Source: Thalassotalea sp. PP2-459 (GTDB taxonomy: Bacteria; Pseudomonadota; Gammaproteobacteria; Enterobacterales; Alteromonadaceae). From it: a stretch of 56,748 bases of DNA. Shown here piece after piece: positions 46,699 through 53,618 of the stretch; position 1 is the first letter of the stretch; every line of letters starts with the position of its first letter. The stretch covers positions 1-56,748 of the forward strand of contig NZ_MKQD01000051.1 of the NCBI RefSeq assembly GCF_001913705.1, in the 5' to 3' direction. The position numbers and the translations under genes are program-made. The notes under the pieces are model-generated. The model made no database searches. It saw only the letters and a program-made list of their open reading frames with translations, and was not told the DNA's origin.

Positions 46699-47961
46699 TT
46701 AATAAAGCAATACACGCGCTTTATCATCAAAAAGTTCTAGGCTTGAAATGACTAAGGTGTCACCTTCTTTTGCCCCTTTTACAATTTCGATATGGCTCAT
46801 ACTTGTTGCGCCACTTTCAATCGCAATTCGTTCAGCAGAATCATCATGTACCAAGTAAGCTAACTTGCCTGCTCCACTTTGATAAAACTGACCTCTACGC
46901 ACCATTAATACATTGTCTTTTTGCTCCAAGATAATGCGAGCACTCACACGTTGGTTTTGTCTTAATCCTGCACCTTGTGTTTTATCCATACGCACTCTTG
47001 CCGTCACTTGATTGCCAATTACCTCGGGTGAAATTGACGCTAACTGGCCGTATAATGTTTTACCTGCCATGCTCACCTCTACTGTCATACCTAAGCCCAG
47101 CTCATCAGCATATGCTTCTGGTACTTGCAACTCAGCTTCATAGGCAGATAAATCAACGATCATCATCAAAGAATCGTTATTATTGACTTTGGCTTTTTGC
47201 TCAACTAACCAGTTACCAACAATACCGTTCACTGGCGACATGATATCGAGCTCATCAACCTTTCTTTGTAACTCCGTTAAGCGTTGCTGCTCGGCTTTAA
47301 GTTCTAATGCCTTGTTTTCAACTTCGAACGCTAATGTATCAATAGCCAGTGTTGCTTCTTGTTCTGCATGCTGGGTACGTAAACGTGATTTTGAAAGCTC
47401 ATCTTGTGCTTGTTCAAAATCAATTTGACTAATAATATTACGCTCAATAGATTGATTAGCGCGACGAGCTTCACGCTCTGCTGCTGCAAGATCAACCTTG
47501 GCTAATTCAAGTTTTTGCTGATACTCAAGCTGCTTTCTGCGCGAAGCTAACTTTTCACGGTTTAATGCTGAACTTAAGCGCTGAACCAAGGTTTTTTGCT
47601 GTCCAAGGGTTGCCATCAGTTGTGGGCTATCTATTTCTGCCACTTTTTGTCCAAGTTCAACCATATCTCCAGGTTTCACTTTCAACGTAACTAACCCTTG
47701 CTCTGGGCTATAAACGATTGGGGCATTTGCTGCGACAATTTTTCCTGAAGCAACGATATCTCTTAATAAGTCGCCACGTTCTACTATCGCTAATTTTAAT
47801 TGGTCACGCGCAATGCTTTTATCTGCGCTTAACCAAGAAGATGTCGCTTGCCAAGCAACGAACAAAATCGCGCCTATGATCGCAATATATGCAAATTTCT
47901 TTACTTTGTTTGAGTTTTTTGAAACGACTTGCGTATCTTGTTGGCTAGTATCCCTGATCAT
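46699..47961 (-). CDS. Periplasmic adaptor (HlyD/MacA-type membrane fusion protein)
   Basis: 420 residues. One membrane anchor (about 23-43) is followed by a split lipoyl domain (MSPVNGIVGNWLV in the second half) interrupted by a coiled-coil hairpin (about 120-240, very Gln/Glu/Leu rich). A barrel and membrane-proximal domain complete it. It links the inner-membrane ABC exporter to an outer-membrane channel, which is not encoded in the window. As first gene of the operon it has a GAGGAAAA ribosome-binding site and a sigma-54 promoter about 25 bp upstream of the ATG. Confidence 0.93.
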   Translation of the reverse strand: MIRDTSQQDTQVVSKNSNKVKKFAYIAIIGAILFVAWQATSSWLSADKSIARDQLKLAIVERGDLLRDIVASGKIVAANAPIVYSPEQGLVTLKVKPGDMVELGQKVAEIDSPQLMATLGQQKTLVQRLSSALNREKLASRRKQLEYQQKLELAKVDLAAAEREARRANQSIERNIISQIDFEQAQDELSKSRLRTQHAEQEATLAIDTLAFEVENKALELKAEQQRLTELQRKVDELDIMSPVNGIVGNWLVEQKAKVNNNDSLMMIVDLSAYEAELQVPEAYADELGLGMTVEVSMAGKTLYGQLASISPEVIGNQVTARVRMDKTQGAGLRQNQRVSARIILEQKDNVLMVRRGQFYQSGAGKLAYLVHDDSAERIAIESGATSMSHIEIVKGAKEGDTLVISSLELFDDKARVLLY

Positions 47962-47995
47962 TAATTTTCCTCATCTGTCAGTGCTGACTTGATAA

Positions 47996-48011
47996 AGCAG
48001 ACAATGTACCA
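47996..48011 (-). promoter_or_regulatory. Sigma-54 promoter of the ABC exporter operon
   Basis: The minus strand reads TGGTACATTGTCTGCT. It carries the invariant GG at -24 and GC at -12 with correct spacing, and differs from the consensus TGGCAC-N5-TTGCW at only two positions. The predicted transcription start, near 47985, is 24 bp before the adaptor ATG. The only sigma-54 activator in the window is the NtrC-type regulator of the same cluster. Confidence 0.8.
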
Positions 48012-48064
48012 CCATGACAACCCATTGTTTTTAAATGATTTTAAATACACCACCCTGTATAAAA

Positions 48065-48120
48065 AGTGTCCGCGGACACCTAAGTTACGGACACTTAACG
48101 AATGTACGGACAACCGGACA
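48065..48120. promoter_or_regulatory. Upstream activating sites for the NtrC-type regulator
   Basis: A perfect 14-bp palindrome, GTGTCCGCGGACAC (48065-48078), lies about 80-93 bp upstream of the predicted start. Three further GGACA half-sites are at 48088-48092, 48107-48111 and 48115-48119. Position, symmetry and clustering are those of an enhancer for a sigma-54 activator. The GC-rich repeats stand out in an AT-rich spacer. Confidence 0.75.
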
Positions 48121-48301
48121 CTGAATATATTGTGACGTTAAAACAGCATATTATTCAGCGCTTGTTTATTTACTCAATTTCTAAAGTCAGACGCTCTAAC
48201 AAGCGATATTACTTAGCTGTACCTTTGTAAAAAGCCAAGAAAATTTAAGCCAGTCACGTTATAATGCGCGCAAATTCAATGCACTTTGATAGAGAACAAT
48301 T

Positions 48302-48574
48302 ATGAGTAGAATGGTTTTTTGCCAAAAGTTACAAAAAGAAGCGCCAGGTTTAGCCTTTCAATTGTACCCAGGAGACGTTGGTAAACGTATTTTCGAAAAC
48401 ATCAGTCAAGAAGCATGGACAGATTGGCAAAAAAAACAAACGATGCTGATTAATGAACATAAAATGAATATGATGAACCCTGATGATCGCACGGTGCTAG
48501 AAAAGTCGATGGTCGATTTTTTATTCAACAATATCGAACCAAATATCGAAGGCTACACGCCAGAGCAAAAATAA
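48302..48574 (+). CDS. yggX: Fe(2+)-trafficking protein YggX
   Basis: 90 residues, the full family length. It starts [17 protein letters not shown], with the conserved Cys at position 7, and continues with [14 protein letters not shown]. YggX protects Fe-S clusters from oxidative damage and is usually directly behind mutY, itself an Fe-S enzyme. Here about 9 kb of other genes lie between them, so it must have its own promoter in the 340-bp region shared with the sigma-54 promoter. Confidence 0.96.
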   Translation: MSRMVFCQKLQKEAPGLAFQLYPGDVGKRIFENISQEAWTDWQKKQTMLINEHKMNMMNPDDRTVLEKSMVDFLFNNIEPNIEGYTPEQK

Positions 48575-48586
48575 ACGCCGCTTTAA

Positions 48587-48628
48587 ATTATAGCTAATAT
48601 GATTAATTCAATCATCATTAGCTATAAT
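48587..48628 (+). terminator. Long hairpin downstream of yggX
   Basis: ATTATAGCTAAT (48587-48598) plus ATGATT pairs with 48610-48628 with a single bulged C, giving an 18-bp stem and 5-nt loop. There is no U run, so it may be a processing or stability element rather than a true terminator. Confidence 0.5.
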
Positions 48629-48704
48629 ATCAACCGATATTCGCTTCAAATGGCAACAATGCGAAGAAAAAAACACCAAACAAACATTTTTTGAAAAAAA
48701 AGGG

Positions 48705-48733
48705 TTGACGCAAGAAACGAAAAACAGTTTAAT
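48705..48733 (+). promoter_or_regulatory. Sigma-70 promoter of the tRNA genes
   Basis: TTGACG (48705-48710), a 17-bp spacer and TTTAAT (48728-48733), followed by a GC-rich discriminator (ACGCCCCG) typical of stringently controlled stable-RNA promoters. It precedes tRNA-Phe by about 60 bp. Confidence 0.8.
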
Positions 48734-48798
48734 ACGCCCCGTCTTCAAGGCGAAGCCAAAAAGACAAGTACAAAGATAGTATTTAGTATTATCAATGT

Positions 48799-48874
48799 GC
48801 CTCGATAGCTCAGTCGGTAGAGCAGAGGATTGAAAATCCTCGTGTCCCTGGTTCGATTCCGGGTCGAGGCACCA
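48799..48874 (+). tRNA. tRNA-Phe (GAA)
   Basis: 76 nt including the encoded CCA. The acceptor stem is GCCTCGA/TCGAGGC. The D arm has AGCTCAGTCGGTAGAGC, the anticodon loop TTGAAAA gives GAA, and the T arm is GGTTCGATTCC. Confidence 0.97.
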
Positions 48875-48970
48875 TCATTTAGAATGAGTGTTATGTTAAT
48901 CAACAAACATTGATTCGGTGCCAAGGTAAATCATTCAATAGAATAGTTTTATCGCACACAGCCTTTGTGT

Positions 48971-49046
<76 letters not shown>

Positions 49047-49055
49047 TTTACAAAG

Positions 49056-49083
49056 AGCCTCAGCAATGCTGGGGCTTTTTTCT
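49056..49083 (+). terminator. Terminator of the tRNA transcript
   Basis: AGCCTCAGC (49056-49064) pairs with GCTGGGGCT (49068-49076) and is followed by a T run, 9 bp after the tRNA-Thr CCA. Confidence 0.9.
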
Positions 49084-49113
49084 TTCCTACAAAACGCACT
49101 GTTTCCTACAAAA
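49083..49113. repeat. Two 12-bp direct repeats near the tRNA, candidate integrase arm sites
   Basis: TTTCCTACAAAA occurs at 49083-49094 and 49102-49113, 19 bp apart, between the tRNA-Thr terminator and the integrase gene. Short direct repeats near an attachment site are typical of arm-type integrase binding sites. This is inference. Confidence 0.4.
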
Positions 49114-49196
49114 ATCCGCTATTTTCTTATTAATAAATCCCTAGCGAATTAAATCTTTAATCCTTTAAAGATCATGTCCAGATAATGCCTACTTAA

Positions 49197-50255
49197 TTAT
49201 TTTTTTTCAATCTTTTGTTCATTATCCGAATCATCATAAGGCGATAAGGGCTTAACCCTCTGGAAACCATTAAGGTAAATATTCTTAGTTGTAGAATAGT
49301 TTCGGTGACCTAGCAGCTGATTTGCGTCAACCATTGATTTACAACTTTGTGCAGCTTTCCTTCTTAAATCCCGTTCTTGAAAACGTTCTTTAAGTTGTCC
49401 GGAGTCTAATGCTTTGTCCATATAACGTCTCCACATAGTTCCAAAGCCATCTTCGGTGTAAGGCTTATGATACCTATTTTCAAAAAAATGCCATTTGAAC
49501 TTTGGAATTCCCTTTGATGTATAACCATTTATGGTTTTTATCTTCCCAATAATATTTTCTAAGTAAGTGGTAGGTTCAAATAGAATTCTTACCGATGTTT
49601 TAGACGTTCCTACTCGTAAGCCTTCAAGCTCTGTCCAGTGCGTATTATTAAGAGCTAACATATCTCTTTGTCGAAGGCCTGTTGCTAATTTAAGTTGAAC
49701 ATAAAGCTGAAGCCATATAGGTGCGTGGTTTAGAAAAGCTATTACTTCTTGATCTGTTACAAACCTATCTCTTGGTTTTTCTGGATGCTTTTTTATTCCT
49801 GCTTTTAAAAATGGTTGTTCCTCAATAATTCCCCAATTAAATGCAGATGTCATTATTGAAGACCAAAGCGCATATTCTCTGTTACCCGCTATTGGTGCTC
49901 CTTCTTTCGCTCGCAGATCTAGGTACTGTCTCGCATGCTTTGCTTTTACTTGACATGGTAAAAAGTGACCAAAAGCATCTCGTAACTTATTAGCGATTCT
50001 AATATCTTCGTCGTATGTTGATTTAGTTTTTAAAGGGGAAACATCAACTAAGTATCGGTTGATTACATCATTCATTGTAAGCAACGAGCTAACAACCTCT
50101 GTAAGCCTTTCGTAAGCTATAAGAGCTTCAGTGAAGGTCTTACCTAGCCGAATGTCTTTTTGTCCTTTACAGCGGTAATAGTAAGCCCCCCCTTTTTTAT
50201 TAAAAATCATTCCTTTAGGCAGATGAATATTCTCCTGCGAACGCTTTCTACCCAT
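49197..50255 (-). CDS. Tyrosine-type site-specific integrase
   Basis: 352 residues from ATG 50255 (MGRKRSQ), which has GGAGGG 7 nt upstream; in-frame Mets before it are less well placed. N-terminal arm-binding and SAM-like core-binding domains precede the catalytic domain. Counted from ATG 50255 the catalytic residues are R195 (TGLRQRDML), R298 (RDLRRKAAQ), H317 (LLGHRNYST) and Y327 (TKNIYL). The first position of the HxxR box is Arg rather than His. The gene reads toward tRNA-Thr and overlaps the DUF4224 gene by 8 bp. It marks an integrated island whose other end is not visible. Confidence 0.93.
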   Translation of the reverse strand: MGRKRSQENIHLPKGMIFNKKGGAYYYRCKGQKDIRLGKTFTEALIAYERLTEVVSSLLTMNDVINRYLVDVSPLKTKSTYDEDIRIANKLRDAFGHFLPCQVKAKHARQYLDLRAKEGAPIAGNREYALWSSIMTSAFNWGIIEEQPFLKAGIKKHPEKPRDRFVTDQEVIAFLNHAPIWLQLYVQLKLATGLRQRDMLALNNTHWTELEGLRVGTSKTSVRILFEPTTYLENIIGKIKTINGYTSKGIPKFKWHFFENRYHKPYTEDGFGTMWRRYMDKALDSGQLKERFQERDLRRKAAQSCKSMVDANQLLGHRNYSTTKNIYLNGFQRVKPLSPYDDSDNEQKIEKK

Positions 50256-50481
50256 TTTCATTCCCTCCAACGTTATCAAACAGTATAGGCTCTTTGTCTA
50301 CCTTTCGACTTTTAGTGATACCTAACCTTTGTTCAACCGCACTTCTGAGTACTCTTGGGTGGCCGTCACGGCCAATTACAAAATCAAAGCCTTGTAGGGC
50401 AAGTTGTTTTAATTGAGAGGTTCTAATTTTAGCTCCTGTTAACTGAACTAGTTCTTCTCTCGTCAGGAATGTAGATAACAT
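50248..50481 (-). CDS. DUF4224 protein, integrase partner
   Basis: 77 residues from ATG 50481, which has AGGTGGA upstream. The N-terminal FLTREELVQLTG and the central GRDGHPRVLRSAVEQRLG match DUF4224, a small helix-turn-helix-like domain usually encoded directly before phage or island integrases and thought to act as an excisionase or directionality factor. Its end overlaps the integrase start, so the two are translationally coupled. Confidence 0.85.
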   Translation of the reverse strand: MLSTFLTREELVQLTGAKIRTSQLKQLALQGFDFVIGRDGHPRVLRSAVEQRLGITKSRKVDKEPILFDNVGGNENG

Positions 50482-51020
50482 CAATATCCACCTTTTAAAA
50501 ACAAATAAAACATGGGTATTAATGTATCGTGATTAAGAACTTCTATGGATGCCTCAAAAAAATTAATATTAAATTTAATTTACTAATTTAAAAACAATAA
50601 GTTACGATTACCACAAAAATAAAATCAAATTATTTACCTTAGATATCAAATGGTTAAGTTAATTTGAATTGACAGTGAATTTATTTTTTTACGTAGAAAT
50701 ACTAAGCATAAATTTATGTATACTGGAAGATTTTTCTATTTAGACGCTATAGCGGAATCCCACATTAAAGTACCATTTTGAGCCGTTTAGCTTCAAATGC
50801 TAGTTCCTAACTTTATCGTGAAAACGGGCAGTTCACATTAATTCAAATTTAAACAGGAATGAGCTTGAATTTATACAAATATAAAAGTTGAAATTTCAGG
50901 GCGTCGAGTGAAGGTTATAAGGAGCTAATAAAAATGTAGTTGCGCCTTCTCTCCCTTAAACGAAAAAAGCTTAGGGAATTCCTAAGCTTTTCAATATGAA
51001 TAACCAAAGTTTTAAATTAA
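50482..51020. other. Gene-free stretch within the island, with a possible insertion-sequence end
   Basis: About 540 bp of AT-rich sequence with no ORF. The segment 50745-50850 (GGAATCCCACATTAAAGTAC, then GAGCCG and AAAACGGGCAGTT) is reminiscent of the non-coding ends of IS21-family elements, but no transposase is present and I could not compare it. The rest must hold the promoter of the DUF4224-integrase unit. Confidence 0.3.
50965..50991 (-). terminator. Rho-independent terminator of the HipA-like/DUF3037 operon
   Basis: AAAAGCTTAGG (50965-50975) pairs perfectly with CCTAAGCTTTT (50981-50991). A U6 run follows on the minus strand, 30 bp after the DUF3037 stop. Confidence 0.88.
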
Positions 51021-51911
51021 TTAATGCTGAAATCCATTTTCAACACTTTCAGGTGAAAGATCAGCGGAGGCAAACTGAACGATACTTTCTGTATCACCAT
51101 AATCTTTAGCTAATGCACCAAGGTTCTTGATTTCTCCGACAACGTCTTCATACACTTTCATGAACTCATGCTTACGATGAACAGGCTTTTCAAATGCAAC
51201 TAATGATTTTTCTGCTTGAACTACATCAGAATCAATCAATTTCTTCAATCGACTAATCCAAGTTTCTCCATGTTCCATAGCAAGTAACACATTTTTTTGT
51301 TCAAACGCTAATGGTCTAATAATTCGATAATCCTTATCAATTTTCGTTACTAAAGGAACAGAAATATCAAATATGCCAGCTTTAAGGTTCTGTTTAGTAT
51401 AACGAACACCGGAAGGTAATTTAGACGTTAATTGTTTCTTCAAAGCTCGAACCATTAACTGTTCTTTATATTCCTTACTTTCAGCGAAATTGCGACCGAT
51501 TAATCGTTCATATAGCTTGTCTAATGCAATATTGATATTGTCGGTCAACAAAGTTCCTATTTCACCAAAATGCAAAACAGACTCTCTGGTTCTGGTAACT
51601 TCTTTAAAGTAATCAACTAAGTTTTTACCTTGAACATGGTTATGCGCTAGGTAATTCCTAATTCTTTTAAGTTCTTCTTCAAAACCTTCAATAGCATGCT
51701 TATATACAACCCCATCTAAATCATCAAAAAAATGAGTAACTCTTTTAAATGACTTAGGTGCTAATTTGAAGTCATATAAACCTAATTTGGGGGCTATTAC
51801 TACAACACCAACATTGGCAAATTCTCTAGTTTCGGCAAAGGGCATAAATCGAACAACGGCGTATATGCACTGTACATTATTCTTAGACGTTAAATTTTTG
51901 TTGTCATTCAT
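51021..51911 (-). CDS. DUF3037 domain-containing protein
   Basis: 296 residues from ATG 51911, with GGGAGGAG 5 nt upstream. The N-terminal YAVVRFMPFAETREFANVG segment is the DUF3037 signature (VRF-P ... GE/REF-NVGVV). The remainder is helical and basic, with no catalytic motif I can name. Its ATG overlaps the TGA of the HipA-like kinase gene (ATGA), so the pair is translationally coupled and presumably works as a unit. DUF3037 proteins recur next to HipA-like kinases; the biological role of the pair is not established to my knowledge. Confidence 0.85.
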   Translation of the reverse strand: MNDNKNLTSKNNVQCIYAVVRFMPFAETREFANVGVVVIAPKLGLYDFKLAPKSFKRVTHFFDDLDGVVYKHAIEGFEEELKRIRNYLAHNHVQGKNLVDYFKEVTRTRESVLHFGEIGTLLTDNINIALDKLYERLIGRNFAESKEYKEQLMVRALKKQLTSKLPSGVRYTKQNLKAGIFDISVPLVTKIDKDYRIIRPLAFEQKNVLLAMEHGETWISRLKKLIDSDVVQAEKSLVAFEKPVHRKHEFMKVYEDVVGEIKNLGALAKDYGDTESIVQFASADLSPESVENGFQH

Positions 51912-52627
51912 TTCAGCTCCTCCCAAAATTGTTTGTTTTGATATTCATTTAATATTAGCTTTATTTCGTCTATTAGACCATCAAAATTATCTACACCTTC
52001 TTTCCAATCATCAGGAATATCTTCGATTAAATCATCCCAGCTAGTCAACGCTCGTTTTATTCTTTCTTCATAACTTTGCTGTAATTCATAATCAATTTGA
52101 GCAGGCCAAAATTGGCTACTAACGTGTAGTTTGTGATGGTTTTCAATCAAAAACTCTTTATCAAACGCCAAGTTATGATCCAATACAATCACGTCTAAAT
52201 TTGATTGTTGGTAGAATAAATTAGGGTTGCCAGATAATTCCGTTAAGTTTCTATCAGCGTTACGTATCCAATAATCAAAAACATACAAATCTTGTAATAT
52301 ATTTTTAGAAAAAACTTGAAGCTGCTGATAATTGACTTCCTGTAAGTCTGAAATATGCTCTGAACCAAACGCCATTCCTTCACCAATTTCAAACTGATAG
52401 TCATCATTGTATTCCAACAATGAGCCATCAACATAAACTAGTTCGCAGCTAGGTATAGGTAAACCAATATTCTGTCCCAAGTTGCCAAACAACCACTCTT
52501 TAATGCAACCTTCAAAACCAGCTCTCTGCCGTTTGATTACATACTTTCTACCATTATCAGCCAAGCAAAGGTAAGGGGCAGTTGCACCTTGCTGCATTTG
52601 GTGGAGGATTTCTACTATACAAATCAA
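51908..52627 (-). CDS. HipA-like kinase family protein
   Basis: 239 residues. The start is TTG at 52627 with AAGGA about 10 nt upstream; the first Met is residue 11. Kinase-fold elements are visible. YVIKRQRAGFEG carries the ATP-binding Lys. GMAFGSEHI is the hinge region. DYWIRNADRNLTE holds the catalytic Asp and metal-binding Asn. VIVLDHNLAFD is the DFG-like metal site. It is much shorter than HipA toxins (about 440 residues) and corresponds to the compact HipA_2 form. HipA kinases phosphorylate translation factors such as glutamyl-tRNA synthetase. In this island it forms an ATGA-coupled pair with DUF3037, suggesting a toxin-antitoxin or defence role by inference. Confidence 0.82.
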   Translation of the reverse strand: MICIVEILHQMQQGATAPYLCLADNGRKYVIKRQRAGFEGCIKEWLFGNLGQNIGLPIPSCELVYVDGSLLEYNDDYQFEIGEGMAFGSEHISDLQEVNYQQLQVFSKNILQDLYVFDYWIRNADRNLTELSGNPNLFYQQSNLDVIVLDHNLAFDKEFLIENHHKLHVSSQFWPAQIDYELQQSYEERIKRALTSWDDLIEDIPDDWKEGVDNFDGLIDEIKLILNEYQNKQFWEELK

Positions 52628-52662
52628 AATTAGTTTATCCTTACTAATTCAACATCAATTAG

Positions 52663-52712
52663 GTTCTTCCCCTCTAATTAAATGGGGTCAGTATCATTGA
52701 TAATATTAATTC
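52663..52712. repeat. Possible REP-like palindromic element with GGGGTCAG box
   Basis: CCCC ... AAATGGGGTCAG followed by TATCATTGATAATATTAATT, an AT-rich imperfect inverted repeat. The box resembles sequences that flank REP-associated Y1 transposase genes in Alteromonadales. No transposase is present. Low confidence. Confidence 0.3.
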
Positions 52713-53023
52713 CGCATCAAAACAGCAATAGGCTTAAGTGCTTAACTTTGAAGGTTAATATTTACGTTAACACATTTTAGGCAGAAATTAGTTGGCTAAA
52801 CGCCTGTTTTGTAAAATCAAGCTAACAATTTCAAAAGGTGTTAATAACCATTGCTCGCTCAGTACAGACTCTAGATAATATGTAATTATTTTACTCACTA
52901 TGAACTTTATTGCTATTTAACAAGTAGAGTCCATTAATTTTATTTTTAAGGTCTACTTTAACCAGTTAATTATGCTAAATTATCTACTAGAAGGTATTTT
53001 TAATGTAAAAGATACTGGTTAAA

Positions 53024-53122
53024 TGGACGTTGCTGTGGTGGCACAGGGTCTTATCAGCCTGGAATCGATAGTCGTATTTCGGTACGCAGCCGCGCAAGCG
53101 GCTTTTCTGAACCTAATTTAAA
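53024..53122 (+). other. GC-rich patch with 32-codon frame and stable hairpin
   Basis: Within the 606-bp AT-rich gap 52628-53233, this stretch is noticeably richer in GC. It contains an open frame (MDVAVVAQGLISLES, ends AAFLNLI) without a ribosome-binding site. A hairpin AGCCGC-GCAA-GCGGCT at 53088-53103 is followed by TTTT. It could be the 3' end and terminator of a small RNA or a remnant of a foreign gene. Nothing else in the gap can be supported apart from the REP-like element and the direct repeats near 53182. Confidence 0.3.
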
Positions 53123-53181
53123 ATGTGTTTGTAATAATTGCTCTTATAGATTACTTCTTTTAAACAAGACACAATAAGACA

Positions 53182-53219
53182 AAGGTTAGTCAAAAAGGTA
53201 AAGGTTAGTCAAAAAGGTA
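53182..53219 (+). repeat. 19-bp tandem duplication in the leader of the small gene
   Basis: AAGGTTAGTCAAAAAGGTA is present twice without spacer (53182-53200 and 53201-53219), ending 4 bp before the AAGGAG ribosome-binding site of the gene at 53234. Confidence 0.85.
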
Positions 53220-53233
53220 AAAAGGAGCGATAA

Positions 53234-53458
53234 ATGACCCCATTTGAAGTACTTGGAAATGCAACTAAAGCTGTCGGACAGTTAATGCTAGACATAATCA
53301 TGAATACCGACCCTAACGATTGTGAATGCGATACAGAAAGTAGTGTTGATGACTTTTCTAATTCGGCTCGATTTAATGCTGAAGGTGATGTAGTAACAGA
53401 CTTAGAAGGAAAAAACGCACCCAAGCATGGTGGCCTCTGGATGCGCTTTAAAGATTAA
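53234..53458 (+). CDS. Small acidic protein of unknown function
   Basis: 74 residues with a strong AAAGGAG site before ATG 53234, so it is very likely translated. The N-terminal third is helical (MTPFEVLGNATKAVGQLMLD). The centre is acidic with two close Cys (DCECDTESSVDD). The C-terminus is KHGGLWMRFKD. No family recognised. It stands alone in the island, opposite to the flanking genes, with a duplicated leader and a structured 3' region ending in a terminator. Confidence 0.65.
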   Translation: MTPFEVLGNATKAVGQLMLDIIMNTDPNDCECDTESSVDDFSNSARFNAEGDVVTDLEGKNAPKHGGLWMRFKD

Positions 53459-53460
53459 CT

Positions 53461-53531
53461 GTAGTAGTGTGACTTCCAAGGGAGTCTGACGGTAGAATTA
53501 TCGAGCAACTTTGTCGTGGCTCTATTACTAC
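53461..53531 (+). ncRNA. Structured 3' region after the small gene
   Basis: GTAGTAGT (53461-53468) can pair with ATTACTAC (53524-53531), one G-U. This encloses a hairpin GACTTCC/GGGAGTC (53471-53486) and a further 35 nt. Directly downstream is a terminator. It could be a 3'UTR structure or a processed small RNA; only folding by eye supports it. Confidence 0.35.
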
Positions 53532-53547
53532 ATATAAACATCCATTG

Positions 53548-53580
53548 AAAAGCCCGAATATTTCTAATCGGGCTTTTTTT
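53548..53580 (+). terminator. Rho-independent terminator
   Basis: AAAAGCCCGA (53548-53557) pairs with TCGGGCTTTT (53568-53577) around a 10-nt loop and continues into a T run. Confidence 0.9.
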
Positions 53581-53618
53581 ATTCACTATAGAACAACTGA
53601 ATTCAGATTAATTTCTGT

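Noticed and set aside
50482..53233. Second copy of the tRNA-Thr 3' end as an island boundary
   Set aside because: No match to the last 20-30 bases of the tRNA was found by eye in the gene-free gaps; the boundary is probably outside the window.
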